Made by a program: the position numbers and the translations under genes. The notes beneath the pieces are model-generated. The model saw nothing but the letters and a program-made list of their open reading frames with translations. It was not told where the DNA came from and did no database searches. Source: Sclerotinia nivalis (Eukaryota > Ascomycota > Leotiomycetes > Helotiales > Sclerotiniaceae). From it: a stretch of DNA of 64,000 nucleotides. Every line of letters starts with the position of its first letter. The first letter of the stretch is position 1. Below, piece by piece: positions 12,046 through 23,780 of this stretch. The stretch lies in NCBI GenBank assembly GCA_029531795.1, contig JAPEIS010000001.1, positions 6,076,001 through 6,140,000 on the forward strand, given 5' to 3'.

Positions 12046-13710
12046 ATGACATTCCTTCCTAGACGTTACCTTCGCGCCCCACGATCCCCTCTTCATCACC
12101 ATTCACGCCTTCCCAATCTCTGTCTTGCCGTCGTAGTGTTCTTCCTCCTCGATGCTTATTGGATCGTTATCAATCTTCCGCATCCAGTACGTACCATCAC
12201 GCCTCCATATTCGGCAATTGATTCCTCTAGTTTGACGTCAAATCAACATGAACCCCTCTCATTACCAGGTCAGAATTCTCCATCGATGAGAAGAGTTGGA
12301 AGGGAGGGGGACCAAGAGTCATTATTATCTAGTGATATTGGAAATGAAGAAACATTTCAGGGATTTACACCACAAATTGGGAATCCCAATAATGAAACAA
12401 TTTTCGTTGCAGCTATATTTCGTAGGTCCGAAATAATGCTCAGACAAAATTGGTCACCGGCTCTTATATCCCTGGTTCAACATCTAGGGCCTCAGAACGT
12501 CTATGTCTCAATTATTGAGTCAGGCTCTTGGGATGGAACGAAAGCGGCACTGATGGATTTAGATGGTATGCTAAATGAAGCGGGGGTAGAAAGGACGATT
12601 GAATTGGGTATGGATCGCGAGGCTCAGCTTGAAGAATTAAAACATGTGCCAGCGGAGGGACATGATAGAACTGGATGGTTGTTTACGGGAAGGAAAGAGA
12701 GTGAAAGTGGGTGGGAAATGAGGCGGATACCATATTTGGCCAGGTTGAGAAATAGGGCTATGGAACCTTTACTGAGGGTGTGGGATGAGGGAAGAGGGAG
12801 GAAGTTTGATAAGATTTTATGGATTAATGATGTCGTTTTTACGGTATGTTGTCACGTGTTTCTTCTCCTTTCCTTTTCGTTTGTTTTCTATCTTACTTCT
12901 TCATCTCTTATATCTCTATCAGTCTATATCAGTCTATATCCCCATCTATTCCATCCTCTACCTCCAAAATCAGACCTGTAACTGATTTCACAACAGACAA
13001 CCGATGTAACTACTCTCCTCGCCACTAACAATAACTCCTACGCCGCCGCTTGTTCCCTTGATTTCTCGCATCCCTCCCAATACTACGACACATTTGCCCT
13101 CCGTGACTCATCTGGTCGAAAAACTTCATCTCTTTCCTGGCCATACTTCTACTCTTCACAATCTTTAAATGCATTAAAAAGAAATGAACCTGTGCCTGTG
13201 AAAAGTTGTTGGAATGGAATGGTCATTTTCGATGGGAAACCTTGGTATCCTTCTTCTTCCAAGGAACAAGGAATCGATAATTCGCAAAACAATAATTTCA
13301 AAGGCCTAAAATTTAGAGGCGTTGCAGACTCCCTAGCTCAAAAACATGTAGAGGGTAGTGAATGCTGTTTGATACACGCGGATAATCCACTGAGGGAAAG
13401 TAAGGGGATTTATGTAAATCCCAATGTGAGGGTGGCGTATAGGAGGGATACTTATGAGAAGGTAAATGGGGGGGCGGGATGGCCTGGGAAGTGGGAGGCT
13501 GTGGGCGGTGTTTGGAGGGCTAGGGTGGGGTGGGTGAGGGAATGGGGGAGTGGGTGGGTGGAGAGGGGACGGGTGGGAAGGAGGGTGGGGAGTTGTGTGA
13601 GGGAGGGGAGAGGTCATGGGGATGGGGGTGAGGAGAGAGAGGAAATGGGAATCGAATGTTTGATTAATGAGATGCAGGTGCTGTATCAAAGTGGATGGAG
13701 ACATCTTTAA
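12046..13710 (+). CDS. CAP59-like family glycosyltransferase (alpha-1,3-mannosyltransferase type)
   Basis: A Golgi-type type II membrane glycosyltransferase of the cryptococcal CAP59/mannosyltransferase family. The substrate here is unknown but is probably a mannosylated wall or extracellular glycan. Exons 12046-12843 and 12997-13710 (intron 12844-12996, 153 bp, pyrimidine-rich) give 503 residues. A single membrane segment lies at about residues 24-42 (LCLAVVVFFLLDAYWIVI), followed by a Ser/Pro-rich stem. The catalytic part begins at ETIFVAAIFRRSE and continues with NVYVSIIESGSWDGT, YLARLRNRAMEPL and the acidic ILWINDVVF; after the intron come CSLDFSHPSQYYDTFALRD and SCWNGMVIFDG. The exon join keeps phase 0. 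The last 200 bp are extremely G-rich, so the C-terminal 70 residues are biased to Gly, Arg, Val and Trp. There, sequence quality and frame deserve some caution. Confidence 0.88.
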
Positions 13711-14106
13711 ACTTTTTCCTTTCTTGTTTCGCACTTCGCACTTTGTGATTATATAGGAGGCACAACTTTTCTTTTGTTCTTTTTTTTTTCGCTCTTTTCT
13801 TTTCTTTTGTTAGGTTGGATTTGTTTAGATTTGGTTAGATTCGCAGAGTAAAATCTTGACATTATATCATACGTTATTGGTTGGTATGGGATGGAATGGC
13901 TTGGAATGGTTGGAAGGGCGTGCTATGGATAGGGATATGGGTATGGATGGGTATGGATATAGTGTTGTATTTTATAGATATATATCCTAATTTAATCTAA
14001 AAAGTAGAAACTAGAAACTAGAAAGTAGAGAAAAGGATTGGGATGGTAAAATAGAATGGGGGGGATGTAAAATGTATAGTGTATAGTATAGTATAGTAAT
14101 AGTGTA

Positions 14107-14343
14107 TGTCACGGGGTCAGGGCCGGGCCACTGGACCGGCCCCTTTAGTAGGCTCCACCTGTCCGATCCAGCACCGAGCGGGGCACGCTCGGTGATCGTA
14201 CCCTGTAAGAGCGCTAGGGCTCGGAGCCCTAGCACACACAAATGTATTTAAAGGAAACGTTCCTTCTGTAGAAACGTAGCTCGAAGAGCTACGTCTTACC
14301 AATAAAAGTGATTTCTGTTATCCTGTCTGCTGCCTCCGTGATA
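14107..14343. mobile_element. LTR-like insertion (solo LTR or TRIM-like) with 5-bp target duplication and four hairpins
   Basis: The 237-bp block starts TGTCACGG and ends CCGTGATA, near-perfect inverted ends, and is flanked on both sides by GTGTA (14102-14106 and 14344-14348). That is the signature of an integrase-inserted LTR element that has lost its body. Inside are a TATA-like TATTTAAA (14245-14252) and AATAAA (14301-14306), as expected for an LTR promoter and poly(A) signal in the + direction. Four perfect stem-loops follow one another: 14120-14142, 14172-14194, 14213-14233 and 14274-14294. It is far more GC-rich than its surroundings, pointing to foreign origin. No polymerase or gag remains in this window. 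Confidence 0.82.
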
Positions 14344-14566
14344 GTGTATATATATATTGGTGCAGAGGGTGTATAGTAGTAGTAGTAGTAGGAAAATCTT
14401 GTTTTGATTTTGATATCGGTATTGATTTTGAGGTAGTAGATAGTGGAAATATTTATGTATTGGTTGTTATTGTTGTTGTTATCACAAGTTTGATTTTGAT
14501 GTAGTATTTCTTTTTGGAATTTTATTTGATTTGTTTGTTAGAGTGGAAGTTGTGGTTAATTAGTTA

Positions 14567-14676
14567 TATATTTATTTGATATCTATCTGTTTGATATGTA
14601 TTTATTTGGTATCTATTTATTTGATATGTATTTGTTTGATATCTATTTATTTGATATCTATTTATTTGATATCTTT
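14567..14676. repeat. Minisatellite of TATTTATTTGATATC-like units
   Basis: Seven or so imperfect head-to-tail units alternating TATCTATTTATTTGA and TATGTATTTGTTTGA, with a 15-16 bp period. The short ORF through it is only the translation of the repeat. Confidence 0.8.
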
Positions 14677-14991
14677 AATTCTATATGACGAAGAGGGATA
14701 TAGGAAAGGAGGAAAGAACAGAGAAGGGAAATTTCAAAGGCGATTGATAATATCTATTTCTCTTCCCCGCAGACAGAAAGAATGGAAAGAACGGAAAGAA
14801 AGATAGAATAGTGGGTTTGGGTTGGTAGACATGAGGTCTTGAACATAATATATGATTTGAAATGTATTCTTGCTCTCATCCTCATCCTCACTCTCCTTTT
14901 CCTTCTCATTAAATATATAATCATAAGACTATCCCACGGTCCTCCTACCATACTACACGAAGCTAGATCAATCATATCCTTCAACAATAAA

Positions 14992-15057
14992 TCATCATCA
15001 TCATCATCATTATAATACAATACAATACAATACAATACAATACAATACAATACAATA
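14992..15057. repeat. ATC and ATACA microsatellites
   Basis: A run of ATC triplets is followed directly by about eight copies of ATACA. Simple sequence, likely polymorphic. Confidence 0.9.
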
Positions 15058-18000
15058 TTTGAGTATTCCTATTTACTATTCTCATGATCATAGAGTAAAT
15101 TAAATGATAGATAGATCTGAATAAACTTCGGATCCGAATGTATATATATACACTGTGTGTAAGATTTATATAGTCTAGATCTATTATATAAGTGAGTGAG
15201 ATTATAGTGTTGTGGGGTTAGGTGTGAGATGTGAGATGGTAGGTGGATATTATATGGATCTTGGGAAAAGAAAATAGGCGGAGAGGAGAGAAGATAAAGA
15301 GGAGGAGCAGGAGGGGGAAATAGAAGAAGGAAAGCAAGAGTATTATTTACAATTTACAATCTGCAATGTAGGGGTAGATTATCGGGAGCTCGAGGGAGAA
15401 GTAAATTGAAGTGATGTGAGTAAAGGGGAAGGCAGTTTGTGTTGTGTGGAGGAGATTGTATATATTTACTGTATGCGTGTTTATATATCTATATAGCTGT
15501 ATCTTTATACTTATAAGCTACCCAGAGAAGGAAACTAGAGACTCCGAACCCGAGTCTCAAAATTCAGAATCAAATACTCGGGATTCAAGTTTGGAGATTT
15601 TATAGCTAAACTCTATACTCATCCTCTAATCCTATATACAAACATCCAATTGCAACTGAATCTTTCCAAAGCAGACCCTTCCAAACCCTTCCGAACCGAA
15701 CTGAAAAACTGAATCAAATCGAAGTACATAGTCAACATTCAAAAAGAAACTAAATAATCAAAACCAAAAGCAAAGACCCTATATATAAGACTTATATAAC
15801 CACCTTCGTTTCGTTTCATTCCGTTCCTTTCCTTTCCTTTCATTATATATAAATGTAAAAATACCTTCTATTCTATGGAAAGGGATTTTGATTTTGGTAC
15901 AGGTAAGATAGATATAGATATAGATGTTTTAAATAGTTGATTTATGATTGATAATTTATTAAGGATTGATGAAATGATTATTTGATGGGGAGTTGATGCG
16001 GCGAATATTTGATGGGAGATACTGTTGTGTATGAGGAGTTGGGTTTGGATTTGGAATTCTTTGGGGAGGGGATGGAGAATTGATGGTGTGGGTATTTGAT
16101 GGGAGATATTGTTGTATGTGAGGGTGGTAAAAGAGGGATGAGGGGTTGGGTTTTGGGTTTTGGGAGGGGTATTTTTTTGGGGGAGGGGAGGGGGAAAAAT
16201 GGAAAATAAAGAGTAGAAGATGAAGAGTGGAGATTGGAGATTGGAAGATAGAGAGTGGAAGATGGAGAGTGGAAGATAGAAAATGAAGATGGAAAACGAA
16301 GATGAGAATATTGAGAGAAAGATACCATGCTAAATTGTGTATTTAGTATTTACCTACTATGTCTATATAATATCTTACTATAATTACCCAGTACACCTAC
16401 CCAAGACAAAGAAGAAGAAAACCCAAAACAGAATAGAAATACAATATATCAATACAATAATCAACATCCCATCTTCCAAGCAACCAACCCTGTGCCAGCC
16501 GGAGTTTGCATCCCCAGTCTTCCGCTCGCGGTTTACATATATATAAGATCTTACACATACATACACATATACCTTTATATAAACATACCCCCATAATTCC
16601 GTTCGGGCTTTTGATGACGTGCATACATACACATATACATACACGCGTCCCTAAATTACTTTCCTACCGTATCCAAGCCGTCTTCCAACCACCCTCCACC
16701 CATATCCTGAACCTCAAGCCCTTCCCATTCCCCGGAACTCCAAGCCCGTAATCAACGCATCTGTACTGCTCCCGAGCGCCTCAACACGCAAGTGTACAAG
16801 TATACACAAGTATAATAAAAAAATACTCGATACTCTTGCCCCATGTCTCTACACAACCACAATATTACACCAAAGCATAATACTGCATTACCGCATTACC
16901 ATATTACCTAACGGCATATTACCATATTACCGGCCTTAAACCTGCATTTTCCGAACCGAGAAAATATTGAGAAGGTATTGTAAGGTAAGTGTATAAAATG
17001 CATGTAATGTACGACTATAAACACGCTTTAGCCATCTTTTTAATTTATTTGTTAATTTATTTTTGGGGGCGGGATATGGGGTGAGGTGAGGTGGAGTGGT
17101 GTGGGATGGGATGGATGAATGGGGTTATTGTTTTGTGCGAGGTCTTTCCGAAATTTTAGAAGTTAGAGGAAGAAGTATTGAGGACGTGAAGAAATTGATG
17201 ATGTATTCTCTTTCTCTCTGCTGCGATTTCATTGGATTTGTCTCGAAAGTTTTCTCCAAATAAACTTCATATGATGAAATAAAGAGTTCTCAATTGGAAA
17301 TATCGAAAGAGTGAGCTTGGTATGATGATAGCGGCATCGGCTCGGGAAGATACAGTACGGCCGATGTAGTACAATTTGTCTCTAAAACATGTATCTAAAT
17401 ACAATACAAAGTATCATATTTCTATAGACTTGCAACAAGCATTGGAAAATACCTAACACCTATGTAGCAAGATAAGTATGACCAAAGTATTCAAATGCCG
17501 AAGTCTCTAACATGGAAGTAATATGACTTGTATAACATTGACGGATAAAAAGCCAATGTCAATTAAAGAAAAAGTGCCAATATGCAAAATTTCGGAAGTC
17601 TATATGAGCCTCCCGATGCATTTCTTAATCTCTCAATTACTGAACCTTGTTTAGAATTGGCCGTGATTAAATACCACAATGGTTCGTTGGCTTTCCTTTT
17701 GACGAAAAAAGAGCAGCTGAGCTCATATCATATATGTCTAGGATACTTCCAGCCGTGTGTTCTTGAGAAACCATGAAGCAAGATATAGAATGCAAGCAGC
17801 ATGCGTACTGTACACAAAGATCCAGAAAAGAACATCACACTCATCGATCCCAGAGTATGTTTGTGTTCAACATTGTTTTGGAAACTTTATTTCGTGTATC
17901 GATACATCCGTTTGAGGCAAAATCAGAGGCCTAGAAAGCTTCCAGGTAATTAATTAGTGTATAGAGATACACCACCATTGATTGTACCACGACTTATAAG

Positions 18001-21000
18001 CAGGTACCCTTAAAATGATGAGATGAAAATTGGGGTAGATAAATGAAAATGCTGTGATCCCGTGAGTTGGTACTTGGTGAGAAATTTTACTTTAAAATTC
18101 TCTTGTAATTCAATAGAAAAAAAAATATGATTTATAAAAGTAACTGGTTTCGCATTAAACTGGACAACATCATGAAGTATCTTGCTCAATGAAAATATTG
18201 AACCACTGAACGGAAATATATAAATTATAGTGCATCTGCATATTGATATTGAAAACTTTATGAACAGTATTCACTGCGCCCGAGACCCCATAAACCTTGT
18301 GAATTCGGGACGTGAGTACAGACATTGAAGTACTAGATGCATTTGAATGTTACCAATCCACTCAGATTGGGTCAAGTCGGACAACTTAAAGTATATGGAA
18401 GTACAAGAATGATCATTGATATAAGGTTCCAAGTAGTCGGTAGCCAACGGAAATACTTCAATGGTACATACTGATCTTCATGATGTCCCACGATAAAAGT
18501 TATCCGTCACGCAATCCGAGTTGCAATGCAAAGCTTTAGGGAAATTATCTACTGGGGAGAAAATCCCATGAGCCGGATTCATCCAAAGAATTACAGTTCC
18601 GTGATTGGGTGCAAGATTTAGAAGGTGGAAAGTACATGGATCTGGTGCTTTTCATGTGCATACCGCGGAGGTATTGTAACTATTATTTCCATGGATTTCA
18701 TTTAGTGGCTCAGCGCATGGCAATCCAGAACTTTGAACAGAGAAAAGATGGTGTGGTGGAAGAGTGGATGAGTGGAAGAAAAAGCACCGAGAAGTATCCC
18801 GTGATGGTGTAACAGGAACAGTAACATTAACGAAGTATCAGTAAAGCACAGTAATCACTCCATACATAATGAAGTTCTGAATCGAGAACAAGAAGGATTG
18901 TGTGCTTTTTCTGCAGCCTTTCTCTAAAGATGGGGGCCATGCATTGAACTGAGCCACGAGCTGAGGATTTGATGGTCAAATCCGGTTGAAGAAGATACGA
19001 TACTGTTCGGAATCTGACTGATGTTTATTCTTCCTTCGTCTATGGGAGATTTGACTCTTTTCTTTGCTCCCAAAATTATATCTAATTTACTGCAAATACA
19101 TAACAAGTCAACATGTTCTTGATTTTTAGGACGGTGCATCTTACACTATTACCTAAACAGCATCATCAAAACATTTATTTCATTCTTGTCAGCTCTCAGA
19201 CCTCGTTCATCATTTACCCCATTTAACCAACAATCCATTCATACTTTCAACTATTGGTCAATAGTTTAAGCTTTCACTCCAATGCATGCTCACACGTTGT
19301 TCATGGCGATGTGCCAACTCGATCTAGATTTACCACGTTCAAACATCGTGGACCAACAGCTTAACTAACACTTTAAAGGTATACTAATGCAACCTAAGAC
19401 GTGCGGGAGAATTGGTAGTTTGCTAAGATTTTCAATTATTTTCATGCATCATGTTCGGCGCGGTTATAAGGCTAGCCAGACGTCGGTCTTTTTTACTTTA
19501 TCCTGAAGCATTGCTTGCTTACCTCTACTGCTAGTTCATCACCATTTTACTTTCTCATCACCCGCTATCAGAGCGGCATCACGTCCTTCATAAGATGCAT
19601 CCCCGAGCCGAGGATGATGAATTTCATGAGTAAGAGTAAGATTTTCAAGGATTGATTTCGGGATTGGTGGATCCATCCAGATTGGGCTCACAGCGTCGTA
19701 GGCAAGGATTTTACTAAGCTCCCTGTTCCCTTGACATATCCTGGATGAACAGCGTCTATCTGTGATGATACTCTGTAGACGTCGAGACTCGACAAGCGCC
19801 AGGTGGCACATTGTAGCAAATCACCTCATTGATCATCACTTTTCGGTGATTTGCAAACTGCAATGACACGGATAAAACATTTAAGCCTGAATGCACAGAG
19901 TAAGAAAAATGTGAGATCTCACTCCACACGACACCCTGGAGGAAAAATATATCTTGCGATTGGTACCTGGGTATTCCAGCTGCCAGGTTGGTAAGAATAA
20001 GCATGTAATCCAAAATTTGTATCTATTATCGTTGATGATGTGGTTCATGGATCATGGCACCACTCTGTAGTCGTTGTATCGATAATGAGTCAGTTTTTAT
20101 ACCACCCTCCATCATCATTGATGTAGAGGTACTTGAAGCGGCGTAGTTGTCAGTCTGACGGTAAAACAGGGCCAGTAAGTTGAGGTAGTACGGCCCCCAA
20201 CCCCTCCAGATGATTCTTGAGTAACCCAGTTTTCCCATCATGCCGCGCAGTGTGCAGCAACAGGGTCAGGCCCAGGTTAAAGCCTACCGTGTTAGACTAG
20301 GATTATCGGGGAACATGGTTGCAGATGAAACAACGGCAGATATGCCATTCACAATTGATTAGCTGATATCGATAGCACCATAGTTTGATGAACTGGGTAG
20401 ACGGGATGTGATGAGATAGAATCACGGGATTTGATTTCACGCAAGAAATAACTTATTGAGAAGACGAGCGATTTAGGGTTTGTGGAGGAATCGGGAATAC
20501 AATATCTACTTCGGTACTCCGAACTTCCTGGCACGAGTTGGCTTAGTCTACGGGATACTAGTAGATGGAAACAAATTTGTGGAGAGCTCGTCCTGTCAGG
20601 CACGAGCGTCAGAGAAAGAGCCATGTATTGATCTGAGCTTTTTTGTTTTTCCAGATGCTGTCGATAAGTATACGCATCATACCGCTAAGACCTTATAGAT
20701 TCTTGGAAGGCTTAATGTTTTCCATAGAGGCTGGGTGGAAGAAGGAAATAAGACATTTCCTCTTCCAAGCTTCTCCCAGATTCTGTAGTATCATGATTTC
20801 GATATCATATCTTAGTCGAAGTTAGTCTGTGCTACCCGTACTTTGTACCATCTCAACAAAGCCGTTGAGAGTACCTAGTCTAGTGGTACAATACAAACTG
20901 TTCCCTGTTATTGTCAAGTCAAGATCTACAGGATCAAGCGGAACTTCTAAGAAATGAGTTGCAGTATCTGAATGGAGGTGACTTGTCAGATCTGATCATA

Positions 21001-23780
21001 GTTTTCAGAAAACCAAGAAACCAAAGACAACACTAATGCTTGTTGCTTCTGACCAGATTGAACTATTCATTGTTCAATTCATCAAGCCATGATGTCCAAA
21101 GAATACCAAAGAACAATCAGACCACGCTGAATACATCTACTTGCCATGTATCATGTAGCCTTGCGAGACCTGCAGCATGCCTCACTTAATCAGTAACACA
21201 TGATCCAGATGCAATATTTTGAGCAAGAACCCCCCGAGGAATAGGTGAAAACGGTGGCAACTATTGATTATTCCTATTATGTGGTTAAAGTAAGCACCAA
21301 ATCGTGATCTATCCAATCATCTTCTGTTAGGATTCACGATGTCATCCATGGATATGGCTGACATGAATGATTAGGTTATACGGCACAGCTATCAACCATT
21401 AAAGCATTTTCATGTGTTAGTGGGTCAACTTTACAGGAGTCTTACGAACTTCTCTTTTCATACAGGACTCATGGAACAGTTGTGAATATCTATCATCATT
21501 CCTTCAGGGTTTTCATACTTTCAATTGTGATCTTTGCACACGACTTGCGTGCTAGCAGCGATTATCTACTTTCTGGACAGTACAAGGGCGCCACACCTGT
21601 ACAAAACTTACCTACACACTTACTTGCCTCAAACTAATGCAAGCAAACTCTAAACTCACACTTAAAAATTCCCTCTTCCCGTAGACACCAGTCTCGGTAC
21701 TTCGTATGGTAATTTCGAGTGCTAGGTAGATGTCTAGATATCGCCGGATAATTGATGTGATATTTGCGGGGCAAGTTGGGGGAATAATACCTATCCAGTC
21801 ATTTTTACCTTGCTCCGTACACAGACTCGAAATTCAGTGAATAATAAATTTTAACTTTTTAAGGGAGAAGAAATGAGGCCAAAAAGCCACTTCAATTGGT
21901 TTAGTTTGAGAAGTCAGACATGGTCACAAATAATCCTGGAATATGGGATAATAATCCTAGTCATAATCCACGCTGCAATTGCAGAACACAAGGGGGGGGG
22001 GGAATAATCACACCCTTTCAATCCATGATGTTCATGGATCGGGGTTGATGGGCATCGAAGTAACGGGATAGAGTCTAATACAATAAGATAATGACCCGTA
22101 AGAAGAACCTTCTTTTTTCACACTCGCACACAATTATGGCTGGAGTTAGAATTGCCCTTTCTTCAACCTGATCGATCGATGGTTTGATTTGTTATTCCTG
22201 TCTATCAACTCACGCATTACCTACTTGGATGATCACTTTCCCATTCTATATATTCCTACTTCAGCACTAGAAATCGACTTTCTCTGACTGATTCAATTCT
22301 TTGAGCCTCGGAACTTGACCGACGAAGAATTATCGACAAGTTCAAACTTTCATGGAGGATAAACCTACACTATCTAGTACATCATAGATCTATATCTCAA
22401 CACAAAAATTACATAGATTAAACATCTCACAAGATTACCTTTCGTCCACATTACCAGATCCTCCGAAAGGTGCTGAAAGTTTGAAACCTACCTACGGTCC
22501 TACACATATAATATACAAATCCTTCTTTTTTTTTTAGCTGGCTGACCGTTTTGCCCGTGGTTCACACATACGGAGTATTCACTCATTGTACTCTTTTAAC
22601 TTTAAAGATCCCTTGCCCCTGTATGTACAGCACGCAGTACAAAGGGAACCCACAATCCGCCATCCACCCATCCACCCATCCACAATCCAGACTTGGCAGC
22701 CATACATCTTCCCGACTGTGCACTTGAAGAAGAGACTAACTACGGGCCTACTTTGGTACAAAATTCCCCAGTTCATTGCAACGGTCTCCATATCCACAAA
22801 CCTTTCCACGCACAACTTCGCCCAGAACTCTCTTCTTCACAGCCAGCATAAGGGTTCCTCTTCTTACAATCAACTACCAGACCACTTTGACTTTCTCTTC
22901 TAGAAAGAATTTAATCTCTGGATATTTGACAGATACTGGATACTTGGCATATACTGATACTTGGCACATACTAGAAACTCTGGAAAAGATTCGGATCGGT
23001 AGGTACTATCTATTGGCATTTGCAGTTCTTTCTCCCCAGATTTAACAAATCAAAAACAGACTTCTTCCTTCAACAGAATATATACAGTACCATACCATAT
23101 TTCAGTATCTGTACAGAGTATACTTCCTTCAATCACAGTATACTTTTTTAGTATCAAGGAAACTTAACTCTCATCACAATCAACTGGAGTCTCAAGGGCC
23201 ATCTCTCATTTTATTATACTACTTAATAAATTGATATATACAAAGTCAATATTCGAGATCTCAATCAAACTCTTTTATTCTTTTATTACTATTTTTTTTT
23301 TTAGTTTTCCTAGAAGCTTTTTAGGAAAGACGGTAAAACATCATAAATACCACGATATAGTCCCACCAACCCACCACAACCACCGAGTTCTTTAGTGCTG
23401 TACGCGAGGACCCGATCACCGCTCCCCGAAAACCATTTCATTATTCTCCCTTGCAGAACAAGAACACAACTTTTACTTCATCTGCAGTCTTTCAAAATTC
23501 TCTACAACATAGGTACAAAAACTTACAATTCAAACAAACTACGATCAAGTAAAACAATTCGATATTCAATATTCCATATTCACTATCTTCAATCACTCTG
23601 ATCTGAACAGCCAGCCTATCACATTACTCCAATTACCATTCTTCAACTGCGACTCCCACGAATTGCGAATCTTGCCCGCTTTCTATCTTCAGTCCTCAAT
23701 TAGGAAAAATCCCCGCCGCCACTCAAAATAGAACAGTCGATAAGTAATCAGTGCAAGCAACTGTCACGATCAAATCTATT

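Larger units (their letters stand above)
13711..23780. other. Ten-kilobase gene-poor region with an LTR-like insertion and many simple repeats
   Basis: No ORF here is longer than about 116 codons and none has recognisable protein features. The region contains an LTR-like element (14107-14343), a TATTTGATATC minisatellite, ATC and ATACA microsatellites, purine-rich tracts at 16190-16320, a G10 run near 21991 and long pyrimidine-rich stretches at 22500-23700 that probably form the leader and promoter of the bHLH gene downstream. Transcribed non-coding RNA is possible but cannot be shown from sequence. Confidence 0.55.

Noticed and set aside
13333..13734. 133-codon Pro/His/Ser-rich ORF opposite the CAP59-like gene
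   Set aside because: Mirror of the G-rich coding stretch; low-complexity translation with no family features.
14107..14343. Hammerhead ribozyme in the structured LTR-like element
   Set aside because: I looked for the CTGANGA ... GAAA core next to the hairpins and did not find it.
16384..16644. Overlapping Tyr/Val/Cys-rich ORFs on the minus strand
   Set aside because: Translation of TACATA-type simple repeats; two frames overlap and neither looks like protein.
19539..20241. Series of short minus-strand ORFs in the gene-poor region
   Set aside because: No domain motifs, and no splice joins found that link them into a longer protein.
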